Shown piece by piece: positions 26,705 to 35,704 of a stretch of 64,000 nucleotides of DNA (its first letter is position 1; each line of letters begins with the position of its first letter). The notes under the pieces were generated by a model. The model ran no database searches. It saw nothing but the letters and a program-made list of their open reading frames with translations, and was not told where the DNA came from. The DNA lies in the NCBI RefSeq assembly GCF_013177635.1, contig NZ_CP030944.1, positions 1,612,001-1,676,000 on the forward strand, read 5' to 3'. This DNA is from Arcobacter aquimarinus. GTDB lineage: Bacteria > Campylobacterota > Campylobacteria > Campylobacterales > Arcobacteraceae. A program made the position numbers and the translations under genes.

Positions 26705-27287
26705 ACTTTAATGCTCGATAAATATTATCTGCAACTGCATCTGAATAACTTAATAAATCTTTATCTAAAACATTTTCACCACTTAAAAAAGCAAAACCAC
26801 CTAAACTTCCCATTATCATACCAAATGCAGGGAAAAATTCTTGTTCTCTAAACTCTTTTTTTTGTGCACCATCATCAAGTAAAATCATAACTTCTGTTAC
26901 AAACTCGCCAACACATAAAAAACCTTCACAGCCTTGCTTGAAAACTTCTCTATTCGATAAATAAACCCTTAAAAAATATTCAATTACTTCAGGTGATTTT
27001 TGAACATTTTCTAAATATTTTCGTACAAATATATAAATTTTCTCTTTTGAAGATATCTCCATATTATTAACTTCTCTTAATTCATCAGCCAAAATATTTG
27101 TTGAATACTTAATTGCAAATTTAGCTAATTCTTCTTTTGAAGCAAAATAGTTATACATATTTCCAACGCTCATTTTCATAGCTTTTGCAATATCTGGAAT
27201 TGTAGTGTTATAAAAACCTTTTTGAGCGAAAAGCTTTAAAGCATTTTCTATAATATTATTTTTTTTATTTTCTTTTAAATTAGATAT
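26694..27287 (-). CDS. TetR/AcrR-family regulator, apparently with an ATA start codon
   Basis: The first ATG in frame (27179) would remove half of the DNA-binding domain. Translating upstream in the same frame gives an intact TetR helix-turn-helix (NALKLFAQKGFYNTT, IPDIAKA, then MKMSVGNMYNYFASKEEL). Between the in-frame stop at 27297-27299 and 27179 there is no ATG, GTG or TTG. An AAGGA site lies 6 bases before an ATA at 27285-27287, giving about 197 residues, the normal TetR length. The start is therefore either a rare ATA codon or a mutated ATG. It heads the operon with hupSL and probably binds the TGAAT-N4-ATTCA palindromes. Confidence 0.8.
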   Translation of the reverse strand: MSNLKENKKNNIIENALKLFAQKGFYNTTIPDIAKAMKMSVGNMYNYFASKEELAKFAIKYSTNILADELREVNNMEISSKEKIYIFVRKYLENVQKSPEVIEYFLRVYLSNREVFKQGCEGFLCVGEFVTEVMILLDDGAQKKEFREQEFFPAFGMIMGSLGGFAFLSGENVLDKDLLSYSDAVADNIYRALKYDE

Positions 27288-27309
27288 AGTTTTTCCTTAA
27301 AAAATTTTC

Positions 27310-27329
27310 TCCGATTTGTTCCGATTTAT
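27310..27329. repeat. Direct repeat in the tetR leader
   Basis: Two copies of the 8-mer TCCGATTT separated by GT (27310-27317 and 27320-27327), in the region transcribed just after the predicted start. Unusually GC-containing for this sequence; it could be a regulator or RNA-structure site. Confidence 0.35.
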
Positions 27330-27337
27330 TATGTTAC

Positions 27338-27369
27338 ATTATATTTTATTAAAATTGAATAATTATTTT
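27338..27369 (-). promoter_or_regulatory. tetR promoter with operator-like sequence over -35
   Basis: A TATAAT box on the - strand (27338-27343) is preceded by TGAATAATTATTTT (27356-27369), which matches operators 2 and 3 except for its last two bases. Distance from -10 to the palindrome centre (about 22 bases) is close to that in the hydA promoter (24), suggesting autoregulation. Confidence 0.45.
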
Positions 27370-27370
27370 T

Positions 27371-27405
27371 AAGTAAAAAAAAGCTTAGGAAAAATCCTAA
27401 GCTTT
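27371..27405 (-). terminator. Intrinsic terminator of acnB
   Basis: A perfect 10-bp inverted repeat (AAGCTTAGGA / TCCTAAGCTT) with a 4-base loop; on the - strand it is followed directly by a T-run of eight. It lies 5 bp after the acnB stop. Confidence 0.85.
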
Positions 27406-27409
27406 AAAA

Positions 27410-29986
27410 TTATCTTGAAGTAACTAATGTAGTTAAATGCTCAGAAGAAACTTGGTGGAAGTTTAAGTATTTATAAACACCATCTTTGTTTGTTTCATTG
27501 ATTTTTTGAGCAACAATGTTCATGTACTCTTCAACAGATGGTAATCTACCTAATAATGCAGCAACAGCAGCAACTTCAGCAGAACCTAAATAAACTTTAG
27601 AGTTTTTACCAAGTCTGTTATCGAAGTTTCTTGTAGATGTAGAGAATACAGTTGATCCTTCACCAACTTGTGCTTGGTTACCCATACATAATGAACAACC
27701 TGGAATCTCAATTCTTGCACCTGCAGCAGCAAATGCAGCATAGTAACCTTCTTCTGTTAATTGAGCTTCGTCCATTTTTGTAGGAGGTGCAACCCATAGT
27801 TTTGCTTTAGCAACACCTTCACCTTTTAATACTTCTCCTAAAGCTCTGAATAATCCGATATTAGTCATACAAGAACCAACGAATACTTCATCAATATTTT
27901 TTGGTCTGTTGTCATCAGCTAAGATTTCACTTAATGTAGCAACATCATCTGGATCGTTTGGACAAGCTAAGATTGGCTCTTTAATTTCATCTAAATTAAT
28001 TTCGATTGTAGCTAAGTACTCAGCATCTGCATCTGGCTCTAATAATTCTGGATTAGCAATCCATTCTTTCATTTTATCAGCTCTTCTTTGAAGAGTTTTA
28101 GCATCTTCGTAACCTTCTTCAATCATTTTTTCAATTAAAGCAATGTTAGAAGATAAGTATTCAATAATTGGTTCTTTATTTAATTGAACAGAACAAGCTG
28201 CTGCTGATCTTTCAGCTGATGCATCTGATAATTCGAATGCTTGCTCAACTTTTAAATCTGGTAAACCTTGAATTTCAATAATTGTTCCAGCAAAAATGTT
28301 CTTTTTATTTTTCTTAGGAACTGTTAATAATCCTTGTTTAATTGCATAATATGGAATAGCATTTACTAAATCTCTTAAAGTGATTCCTGGTTGCATATTT
28401 CCTGTAAATTTAACTAATACAGATTCTGGCATAGTTAAAGGCATCATACCTGTAACACCTGCGAATGCAATAAGACCTGAACCAGCTGGGAATGAAATAC
28501 CAATTGGGAATCTTGTATGAGAATCTCCACCAGTACCTACTGTATCTGGTAAACATAATCTATTTAACCATGAGTGAATAACACCGTCACCTGGCTTAAG
28601 TGTAACTCCACCTCTTGAGTTGATGAAATCTGGTAAAGTATGTCTTAATTTAATATCTGCTGGTTTTGGATAAGCAGCAGTGTGGCAGAATGATTGCATA
28701 ACCATATCAGCACCAAAAGATAATGCTGCTAATTCTTTAATCTCATCTCTTGTCATTGGTCCAGTTGTATCTTGAGAACCTACAGTTGTAGCGATTGGTT
28801 CAACGTACATACCTGGTTTAATACCTTCTACACCACAAGCTTTTCCAACCATTTTTTGCGCTTGAGTAAATCCTTTACCATTATCAGCTGGTTGTTCAGG
28901 AGCAATAAACATATCTGAAGCACCTAATTTTAATGCTTCTCTAGCTTTTGCAGTTAAACCTTTACCAATAATTAATGGAATTCTTCCACCTGCTCTCATT
29001 TCATCTGTTAATGTATTTGGAGCTAATTTGAATTCAGAAACAACTGAACCATTTTTTTCAATTACACCAGCGTATGGTTTTAATACGATTACATCACCAG
29101 TTTCTAATGAATCAACATTAGCTTGAATTGGTAAACATCCTGAATCTTCTGCAGTGTTAAAGAAAATTGGAGCAATAATAGAACCAATTACAACACCACC
29201 TGTTCTTTTATTAGGAACACCTGGAATATCTCTTCCCATATGCCATTGAACAGAGTTGATTCCTGATTTTCTTGATGAACCAGTTCCAACAACATCTCCA
29301 ACGTATGCTAAAGGATGACCTTTTTCTTTTAAAGAAGCCATCATTTCTAATGGTTTTTCCATTCTTGATTGTAACATTGCAGTTGCGTGTAATGGAATAT
29401 CAGCTCTTGTAAATGCAACAGTTGCAGGAGATAAATCATCTGTATTTGTTTCACCAGGAATTTTATATACAGTTAATGTAATTTCTTCTTCTAATGCTGG
29501 TTTATTTGTAAACCACTCAGCGTTTGCCCATGATTCAATAACTTCTTTAGCTTTTGCATTTCCAGCATCCATTAATTCTTTAACATCGTTAAATGAATTA
29601 TAAACTAAGATTGTGTTTTTTAATTGCTCAGCAGCTGCACTTGCTACTTCATCAATTTTTAAAGCTTCAACTAATGGTGGTACGTTATATCCACCCATCA
29701 TTGTTCCTAAAATCTCGATTGCTTCAGTTTTAGAAATTACTGAACATGCAACATTTCCTTGAACAACGTCATTTAAAAATGCAGCTTTAACATAAGCAGC
29801 ATCATCAACACCTGGGTTAATTTTATTTTTAAATAATTCTAAACAATATTCAGCTTCAGCAACAGGATTAGCTTTTAATAACTCTACTAACTCAGCAGTT
29901 TGCTCAGCAGTTAAAGCTAATGGCGGTAATCCACCTTGACTAAGTCTTTCTTCTGTATGTGCTTTATAATTAGCTAATAAACTCAT
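27410..29986 (-). CDS. acnB: Bifunctional aconitate hydratase 2 / 2-methylisocitrate dehydratase AcnB
   Basis: AcnB interconverts citrate and isocitrate in the TCA cycle (reductive or oxidative). The 858-residue protein has the AcnB-specific HEAT-like N-terminal domain and swivel domain in front of the catalytic part. The [4Fe-4S] ligands are visible in VGSCMTNIG and PGCSLCMGN near the C-terminus. Length and order match the family. The message has a GGAG ribosome binding site, a TATAAT box at 30021-30026 and a palindrome overlapping the -35 region. It is monocistronic, ended by a strong terminator. Confidence 0.97.
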   Translation of the reverse strand: MSLLANYKAHTEERLSQGGLPPLALTAEQTAELVELLKANPVAEAEYCLELFKNKINPGVDDAAYVKAAFLNDVVQGNVACSVISKTEAIEILGTMMGGYNVPPLVEALKIDEVASAAAEQLKNTILVYNSFNDVKELMDAGNAKAKEVIESWANAEWFTNKPALEEEITLTVYKIPGETNTDDLSPATVAFTRADIPLHATAMLQSRMEKPLEMMASLKEKGHPLAYVGDVVGTGSSRKSGINSVQWHMGRDIPGVPNKRTGGVVIGSIIAPIFFNTAEDSGCLPIQANVDSLETGDVIVLKPYAGVIEKNGSVVSEFKLAPNTLTDEMRAGGRIPLIIGKGLTAKAREALKLGASDMFIAPEQPADNGKGFTQAQKMVGKACGVEGIKPGMYVEPIATTVGSQDTTGPMTRDEIKELAALSFGADMVMQSFCHTAAYPKPADIKLRHTLPDFINSRGGVTLKPGDGVIHSWLNRLCLPDTVGTGGDSHTRFPIGISFPAGSGLIAFAGVTGMMPLTMPESVLVKFTGNMQPGITLRDLVNAIPYYAIKQGLLTVPKKNKKNIFAGTIIEIQGLPDLKVEQAFELSDASAERSAAACSVQLNKEPIIEYLSSNIALIEKMIEEGYEDAKTLQRRADKMKEWIANPELLEPDADAEYLATIEINLDEIKEPILACPNDPDDVATLSEILADDNRPKNIDEVFVGSCMTNIGLFRALGEVLKGEGVAKAKLWVAPPTKMDEAQLTEEGYYAAFAAAGARIEIPGCSLCMGNQAQVGEGSTVFSTSTRNFDNRLGKNSKVYLGSAEVAAVAALLGRLPSVEEYMNIVAQKINETNKDGVYKYLNFHQVSSEHLTTLVTSR

Positions 29987-30020
29987 ATATTATCTCCTCT
30001 TTATTTTAGAAAGTTTAGAT

Positions 30021-30065
30021 ATTATATCATAAAGAAAAAAATTAGTATGTACAATTTTTGTAAAG
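30021..30065 (-). promoter_or_regulatory. acnB promoter with imperfect operator over the -35 region
   Basis: A - strand TATAAT box (30021-30026) about 35 bases before the acnB ATG. Upstream at 30047-30065 is ATGTACAA-TTT-TTGTAAAG, matching the perfect palindrome at 30171-30189 except for two bases. A further TTGTACAA core lies at 30068-30075. This suggests repression by a dimeric regulator. Confidence 0.5.
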
Positions 30066-30170
30066 AATTGTACAAGTTCTAAAATTTGTGAATGAAAGTT
30101 ACAATTAATCTATTTAATATGGCTAAAAGAAATAACTCATACTTAATATTTAAAAATAGTTCTTCTAATG

Positions 30171-30189
30171 ATGTACAACTTTTGTACAT
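30171..30189. promoter_or_regulatory. Perfect 8-3-8 palindrome in the acnB/thioesterase divergent region
   Basis: ATGTACAA-CTT-TTGTACAT, a perfect dyad about 70 bases before the + strand thioesterase gene and about 125 bases from the related site at the acnB promoter. Two copies spaced over 120 bases could support looping or joint control of both genes. Regulator unknown. Confidence 0.55.
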
Positions 30190-30260
30190 ACTTTTTATTA
30201 TTTGTTCAATATATTTTTTATATATTTCTTTCCATAAATTTATAAAAATAAGAGAAACTA

Positions 30261-30701
30261 ATGATTAAAGAATTAGAAAAAAAATTACATAATGAAATAC
30301 CACTAACCAAATTTATGGAGATAAAAATAACAGATTATAATAATAACTACTTAATCTCACAAGCTCCACTTAGTGTAAATATAAATGATAAAGGTACAGC
30401 TTTTGGTGGAAGTTTAGCAACAATGAATATTATTTCTTCTTGGGGTTTGTGTTGGATTATTCAAAAAGAGTTAGGTTTTAATAGTAACAATATAGTTATA
30501 ATAAAAAATGAACATTCTTATAAAAAACCTGTTACAAAAGATATTGTTTGTTTTACTAAAAAACCCTCTTTAGAAGAGATAGATAAATTAAAAAACAAAC
30601 TTTTATTAAAAAAAAGTGCCTCAATAAAAATTGAATCAAAAATCATAGAAGATGGTGAAATATGTGTAGATTTTACTGGTTATTATGTGATTAAAATATA
30701 A
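30261..30701 (+). CDS. YiiD_C-type hotdog thioesterase-like protein
   Basis: The 146-residue protein fits the hotdog-fold family found as the C-terminal domain of YiiD (putative thioesterase). Visible are NINDKGTAFGGSLATMNIIS, the central helix with its preceding Asn/Gly-rich loop, and strands up to FTGYYVIKI. Substrate is unknown, probably an acyl-CoA or acyl-ACP thioester. Its 3' end overlaps the convergent diguanylate cyclase gene by 11 bp. It is divergent from acnB across the palindrome-bearing region. Confidence 0.75.
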   Translation: MIKELEKKLHNEIPLTKFMEIKITDYNNNYLISQAPLSVNINDKGTAFGGSLATMNIISSWGLCWIIQKELGFNSNNIVIIKNEHSYKKPVTKDIVCFTKKPSLEEIDKLKNKLLLKKSASIKIESKIIEDGEICVDFTGYYVIKI

Positions 30702-31686
30702 TATCTTTTACGGTTATTTGATTCTTTTGATTATCTTTTGATTTATATAAAAGCTTATCTACTTCATGATAAACTATTGAAGAGTTAATCTTTTCTTTAA
30801 TGCTCAATAAGTTTCCTAAACCAATGGAAATTGTTAGATATTCATAATTTGATTTTTTTGAAGCTTTAATCTTTAGATTTTCAACCTTTCTTCTGATATT
30901 TTCAACAAGTAAAAAAGCATCTTTTTGTTCTTTTACTTCAAATAAAATAGCAAATTCTTCTCCACCTACTCTAAATACATAATCATTTGTTCTGTTAAAA
31001 TTCTCTCTCAATGTTTTAGCCACTTTTTGCAAAGCTATATCACCTTCATGATGTCCAAAACTATCATTATAATCTTTGAAAAAATCTATATCTATAATCG
31101 CAAATGAAAACTTTTGTTTATGTCTTGATAAAGCATTTAATTTTTTTTCTAAAATATTTTGGAAATGCCTTCTATTATATAATCCTGTTAAAGAATCCGT
31201 TATACTTAACTCACTTAGTAATCTATTTTTTTCATCCAACTCTTCTAAAGCCTTTTTATAGTCACTAACATCAAGCATAATTCCAACTAAACCTACTATT
31301 TCATCTTCCATAACAAAAGATGATTTATAAAAATGATAATCTCTTATTTTTCCATCAGCACATTTTACTTTTCCTTCATAAAATTGTTCTTTTAAAGTCA
31401 AAAAAAGTTCTCTATCTTTTTCATAATATAGGTCTGCATTCTCTTTTGGAATAACATGAGGTAAATCATAAAGAGTTTTTCCAATAATCTGCTCTTTTGG
31501 TATTCCTAAGATTATTTTTGAAAAAGCATCATTACAATGTTGATAAACTCCATTTTTATCTTTGTAAAACATAGGATTAGGAATTACATCAAATAATTTT
31601 TTTAAAAATACATCATTAAATTTTGCTTCTTTTTGTAAAAACGCAATTTTAAGGCTCAATTCCTCATAACTTGCCATTTTATTCAT
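30691..31686 (-). CDS. PAS-GGDEF diguanylate cyclase
   Basis: The 331-residue soluble protein has a short coiled start, a PAS domain (about 25-150, VIPNPMFYKDKNGVYQHCN) and a GGDEF domain (about 160-325). The active-site motif is GGEEF, preceded by RTND, an RxxD inhibitory site at the standard five-residue distance. It should therefore make cyclic di-GMP and be product-inhibited. The PAS domain senses an unknown signal. AAGGGA precedes the ATG. Confidence 0.93.
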   Translation of the reverse strand: MNKMASYEELSLKIAFLQKEAKFNDVFLKKLFDVIPNPMFYKDKNGVYQHCNDAFSKIILGIPKEQIIGKTLYDLPHVIPKENADLYYEKDRELFLTLKEQFYEGKVKCADGKIRDYHFYKSSFVMEDEIVGLVGIMLDVSDYKKALEELDEKNRLLSELSITDSLTGLYNRRHFQNILEKKLNALSRHKQKFSFAIIDIDFFKDYNDSFGHHEGDIALQKVAKTLRENFNRTNDYVFRVGGEEFAILFEVKEQKDAFLLVENIRRKVENLKIKASKKSNYEYLTISIGLGNLLSIKEKINSSIVYHEVDKLLYKSKDNQKNQITVKDIIF

Positions 31687-31752
31687 TTTTTCCCTTTATT
31701 TATCAAGAAAAATATATTATTTATTTTTCATTCAACCATACTACAATTATGA

Positions 31753-32058
31753 TTAATAACTATTTAATAACATTTTATTTTCTATTTTTCTATCAATAAA
31801 TGTATAAACTATAAATAAAATAACCAACCATATAAAATAAATTATCTCTTTTGAAGATTGATTTTGAAAAAAACTTAATATAAATAAAGAACTTATTATC
31901 ACAAAAATTAGTGATAAAAATATCTATAGAAAATATATCTTTGTATGTTTTATTTTTAGTTTTGAAAAGCAGTTAGGACAGGTATGTCTACCAAATAAAG
32001 AACTAAAATACCTTTTTGTTTTTAGTTCTATTTTTTAGTTGCAATTGGGACATTTCAT
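31753..32058 (-). pseudogene. Zinc-ribbon membrane protein (CxxC-20-CxxC type) broken by two stop codons
   Basis: From an ATG at 32058, with AAGG 8 bases upstream, the frame reads MKCPNCN, TAA, then KIELKTKRYFSSLFGRHTCPNC..., a TAG after KIYFL, and then a membrane segment (LSLIFVIISSLFILSFF) and second helix, ending at 31753. The single frame continues over 101 codons across both stops, with two CPNC pairs about 20 residues apart followed by two membrane helices. That is the layout of TIGR04104-like zinc-ribbon proteins. Two nonsense mutations make it a pseudogene, or two sequencing errors would be needed. Confidence 0.7.
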
Positions 32059-32078
32059 AATAATTTACCTTGTTTTTT

Positions 32079-32395
32079 TTATCTATCTTCAACAACAAAT
32101 AAATGACATTTTTCATATATATTATAATTTTTGTTTTGACAAACACCTACTATATAACTATTATTTTTTAATTCATATTTTGTATAATCTTCATTAAGTC
32201 TTATTTTGATTTTTCCAAAACTTTTATTTTCTAAAAAAATTCTATTTTATCAGAATATTCAACTTTATCTAATATTGTTCCTTGAAATGAAATCATTCTA
32301 TTTTTATCTTCTTTTATATATGTTATGTAATCTTTATTTTCTATCCCATAAAGAAAAATACTTAACATTATTAATAGAGCTATCTTTCTAAACAT
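32079..32395 (-). pseudogene. Small secreted protein gene with a one-base frameshift in an A/T homopolymer
   Basis: Starting at the ATG at 32395 (AAGGGA ribosome binding site) the protein is MFRKIALLIMLSIFLYG..., a signal peptide plus a short exported domain. The frame stops at 32231 after KIEFF. Adding one A to the A7 run at 32233-32239 restores the frame, giving ...KIEFFLENKSFGKIKIRL... through to VGVCQNKN and a stop at 32079, about 105 residues in total. Homopolymer location means decay, phase variation or a sequencing error are all possible. It lies directly upstream of the zinc-ribbon pseudogene. Confidence 0.7.
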
Positions 32396-32421
32396 TTTAT
32401 CCCTTATAATTATTTTCTTCG

Positions 32422-32443
32422 TTCCCAAGCTCAAGCTTGGGAA
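32422..32443. repeat. REP-like palindrome 1
   Basis: A perfect 10-2-10 inverted repeat with arms TTCCCAAGCT / AGCTTGGGAA. Sequences of the TTCCC...GGGAA type are found as dispersed palindromes in many bacterial genomes, often linked to RAYT transposases. Confidence 0.6.
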
Positions 32444-32505
32444 TACATACTATCGTATATTTACTTCTGCCATTTTTATTTGTTTTTTTATTTAGTTCTT
32501 ATATA

Positions 32506-32531
32506 CATTCCCAACGAGGACGTTGGGAATG
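32506..32531. repeat. REP-like palindrome 2
   Basis: A perfect 11-4-11 inverted repeat with arms CATTCCCAACG / CGTTGGGAATG and AGGA loop, 60 bases from palindrome 1 and sharing the TTCCCAA / TTGGGAA core. A small inverted repeat AAAGCT-CT-AGCTTT follows at 32537-32550. Together they look like a remnant REP cluster. Confidence 0.6.
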
Positions 32532-32717
32532 ATGGAAAAGCTCTAGCTTTAGAATGTATATTTAACTCTATTCCAAACCAAAACCCTAAAATAACTTATT
32601 ATTTTATCTATATCTGCATAAAAACAACTCAATCAAATTATATATCTTTTAACAAAATTATTTTTTAAGCTTTTATTATTTTAAAGATTATAAAATAATT
32701 TAAATAAAGGATAAACT

Positions 32718-34460
32718 ATGCAAACTTACAATTTCAAAACCTATAGTGAACTTTTTATACATATTTGTAGTTTAGAAAATGAATATTTTTTAAACTATTT
32801 ATCAAATGAAAAATATACAAATATCTCAACAAGTGATTTTAAAAATAAAGTTATTTGTCTAAGTCTTGCCTTAAAAGACATGGGAATCAAAAAAGGTGAT
32901 ACGGTTGGGATTTTTGCAAAATCATCTCCATTTTGGCTTATTTTTGACTTTGCTATACATGAGGTTGGAGCTATTAGTGTACCTATTTTTGCAAATATTT
33001 CAAGTGAAAATCTTAACTTTGAGATAAAAGACTCTGCTATGAAATATATGTTTATAGACTCACAAGAAAGACTCAAAGATATTGAAGAAAAAAACTCTCA
33101 TCTTACTTTTATAACTCATAATTTTTGTATAAAAGAGCCAAATTTTTATAACTTTGATGAGATTTTGGTTATTGGTAAACAGATTTGCGATTCTACTGGA
33201 TTTACTCCTTTTGAGGCAAATCCTGATGATATTTTTTCTATCATTTATACAAGTGGAAACACAGGAACTCCAAAAGGTGTGATGTTAAGCCATAAAAATA
33301 TAGTTTCGCAACTTCATGATATAAATAAACTCATTGATTTACCACAAAGTGAAGTTGCACTTTCTCTTCTTCCTTTGGCTCATATATTTGAGCGAACTGT
33401 TATGAGTTATTATCTAAGTCGTGGAATTAGCATCTATTTTGTAGATGATATTTTAAATGTAGCAAATCTTATGAAAGTTGTAAAACCTACGATTATGACA
33501 GTTGTTCCAAGACTTTTAGAAAAGATATTTAACAAAATAAAAGCTCAAATTTTAGAAAAACCATTTTTTTGTAAAGTTATAGCTTCTTTGGCTTTTTCTT
33601 ATGCTCTAAAAGAAAACTTGAATAAAAGTTCTATTTTATTTAAGATTTATGACAAATTGGTTTATTCAAAATTTAGAGAAATATTTGGCTCAAGGGTTGA
33701 AAAACTTGTAAGTGGAGGAGCACCTTTATCAAAAGAAATAGCAATATTTTTTGTAAATATTGGAATTCCTGTTTATCAAGGATATGGCTTAACAGAGTTT
33801 TCACCAGTTATTTCAACAAATTACCCAAATGCAAATAAAGTTGGTTCTTGTGGAAAAGTAATTCCAAGTGCGCAAATAAAAATTACTCAAGATAATGAAC
33901 TTTTTGTTCGTGGTGATTCTTTGATGATTGGTTATTTAAATCAAGAAGAATTAACAGCAAAAACTATTGATAAAGATGGTTGGCTTCATACAGGAGATGT
34001 GGCATATTTGGATGAAGATGGATATTTATACATTAAAAGTAGAGTAAAAGAAATATTTAAAACTTCAACGGGAGAGTATGTAAATGCCATTTTTATAGAA
34101 CAACAACTCTCTAAAAACAAATACATAGAGTTTGCTGTAGTAATCGCTCAAAATAAAAAATATACAACTGCCCTACTTTTTGTGGATAAAGAGAAATATA
34201 ATCTTGCTAAAAAAGTAAATAATAACTTAACAATAGAAGAGTATTATAAAAGAAGTGATATTATTGAAGCTATTTCTAAACATATAAAAAACATAAATAA
34301 AAACTTGAATCAATGGGAAAAGATAGTTGATTTTAGAGTAATAACAAATGATATTTCTATTGAAACAGGAGAATTAACACCCTCTATGAAAATAGCTAGA
34401 AATAAGATTGAAGAAAAATATGAAAATATTATAAATAGTATGTATGAGGAGAAAAAATGA
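32718..34460 (+). CDS. fadD: Long-chain acyl-CoA synthetase (AMP-forming)
   Basis: Activates free fatty acids to acyl-CoA with ATP. The 580-residue protein has the AMP-binding P-loop YTSGNTGTPKGV near residue 178, the YQGYGLTE motif near 355 and the TGD...DGYLYIKSRVKE segment near 425-445. The layout is that of long-chain ligases, with a C-terminal domain containing the EYVN loop. It opens an operon in which the next three genes provide the beta-oxidation cycle. Its stop overlaps the next start by 4 bases (ATGA). Confidence 0.9.
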   Translation: MQTYNFKTYSELFIHICSLENEYFLNYLSNEKYTNISTSDFKNKVICLSLALKDMGIKKGDTVGIFAKSSPFWLIFDFAIHEVGAISVPIFANISSENLNFEIKDSAMKYMFIDSQERLKDIEEKNSHLTFITHNFCIKEPNFYNFDEILVIGKQICDSTGFTPFEANPDDIFSIIYTSGNTGTPKGVMLSHKNIVSQLHDINKLIDLPQSEVALSLLPLAHIFERTVMSYYLSRGISIYFVDDILNVANLMKVVKPTIMTVVPRLLEKIFNKIKAQILEKPFFCKVIASLAFSYALKENLNKSSILFKIYDKLVYSKFREIFGSRVEKLVSGGAPLSKEIAIFFVNIGIPVYQGYGLTEFSPVISTNYPNANKVGSCGKVIPSAQIKITQDNELFVRGDSLMIGYLNQEELTAKTIDKDGWLHTGDVAYLDEDGYLYIKSRVKEIFKTSTGEYVNAIFIEQQLSKNKYIEFAVVIAQNKKYTTALLFVDKEKYNLAKKVNNNLTIEEYYKRSDIIEAISKHIKNINKNLNQWEKIVDFRVITNDISIETGELTPSMKIARNKIEEKYENIINSMYEEKK

Positions 34461-35701
34461 GAGAAAGAATAGCCATAATTGATGGATTAAGAAGTCCAAT
34501 AGCAAAAGCAAATGGTAAATTAGCTGATGTAAATGCTGATATTTTAGGAAGTATTATCGCAAAAGAGTTAGTTATTAGAAACAATCTAAATTATGAAGAT
34601 TTTGATGAAGTTATTATTGGAAATGTTGCAAATCCTGCAAATTCAACCAATATAGCAAGAGTTATGGCAATTCGTGCTGGATTTCCTAATACTACTCCTG
34701 CTTATACAGTTCATAGAAATTGTGCTTCAGGAATGCAATCCATTTCAAGTGCAATTGAAAAAATCCATTCAAATCAAGGAAGTTTATATCTTGTTGGTGG
34801 AGTTGAATCTATGAGTAATCTTCCTTTACTTTATAGTGATGAATTAAGAAAATTAATAACAAAATTCTCATACTCAAAATCAACTATTGAAAAATTAAAA
34901 ATATTAAGTACCTTTAGACCAAGTTTTCTAAAACCAACAGTTGGTTTAATAGCTGGTTTAAATGACCCAATTTCTGGAAAAATCATGGGATTAACAGCTG
35001 AAAATTTAGCAAATGAGTTTAAAATAAGCAGAGATGCTCAAGATGAATATGCTTTAAAATCTCATCAAAAAGCCCAAAAAGCTATAGAAACTGGGATTTT
35101 CAAAGATGAAATTCATCCTATTATGACTAAAAATGCTTCTATTTTGGATGATGATGGAGTAAGATTTAATCAAACCTTACAAAGTTTAAATAAACTAAAT
35201 CCAATCTTTGATAGATTAAGTGGAACAGTAACTGCTGGAAATTCTTCACAAGTATCAGATGGAGCTTGTTGTTTGATAGTTTGTAGTGAATCAAAGGCTC
35301 GTGAATTAAATCTTGAACCTCTAGGATTTATAAAAGATTATGCTTATGCTGGACTTGATGCAAATAGAATGGGATTAGGTCCTATTTATGCCACAGAAAA
35401 ACTATTTGAAAAAACTGGTTATTCTTTAAAAGATATAAATTTAATAGAGATGAACGAAGCTTTTGCTGCACAAATAATAGCAAATTTAGAAGCCTTTAAA
35501 AAATCTAATTTAGGTGAAATAAATGAAGAGATTTTAAATGTAAATGGAGGAGCAATAGCTCTTGGACATCCAGTTGGAATGAGTGGAGCTAGAATTGTTT
35601 TAACAGCATTAAAAGAGTTAAAAAGAAGAAATGACAAGTTAGCACTTGCAACACTATGTATTGGTGGTGGACAAGGTGCATCTTTTTTATTGGAGATATA
35701 A
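34457..35701 (+). CDS. Acetyl-CoA C-acyltransferase (beta-ketothiolase, FadA/FadI type)
   Basis: Cleaves 3-ketoacyl-CoA with CoA to acetyl-CoA and a shortened acyl-CoA. The 414-residue thiolase has the acylated Cys in [10 protein letters not shown] (near residue 90), the NEAFAAQ motif, [16 protein letters not shown] with the catalytic His, and the second catalytic Cys in CIGGGQG. The length is closer to FadI than FadA. It overlaps fadD by 4 bases and precedes the multifunctional FadB/J-type gene by 3 bases, so the complex subunits are translated together. Confidence 0.93.
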   Translation: MRERIAIIDGLRSPIAKANGKLADVNADILGSIIAKELVIRNNLNYEDFDEVIIGNVANPANSTNIARVMAIRAGFPNTTPAYTVHRNCASGMQSISSAIEKIHSNQGSLYLVGGVESMSNLPLLYSDELRKLITKFSYSKSTIEKLKILSTFRPSFLKPTVGLIAGLNDPISGKIMGLTAENLANEFKISRDAQDEYALKSHQKAQKAIETGIFKDEIHPIMTKNASILDDDGVRFNQTLQSLNKLNPIFDRLSGTVTAGNSSQVSDGACCLIVCSESKARELNLEPLGFIKDYAYAGLDANRMGLGPIYATEKLFEKTGYSLKDINLIEMNEAFAAQIIANLEAFKKSNLGEINEEILNVNGGAIALGHPVGMSGARIVLTALKELKRRNDKLALATLCIGGGQGASFLLEI

Positions 35702-35704
35702 AAA

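Larger units (their letters stand above)
32396..32717. other. Intergenic region with REP-like palindromes before the beta-oxidation operon
   Basis: About 320 bases without a gene. It holds two GC-richer palindromes (32422-32443 and 32506-32531), a short inverted repeat at 32537-32550 and, near the end, a TATAAA box (32689-32694) and AAAGGA before fadD. The small open frame at 32480-32668 consists of translated repeat sequence and is not taken as a gene. Confidence 0.5.

Noticed and set aside
32480-32668. 62-codon open frame on the + strand
   Set aside because: It runs through the REP-like palindromes, has no ribosome binding site and its translation reflects the repeats rather than a protein.
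31700-32717. CRISPR array
   Set aside because: The palindromes occur only twice, with different sequence and no regular spacers.
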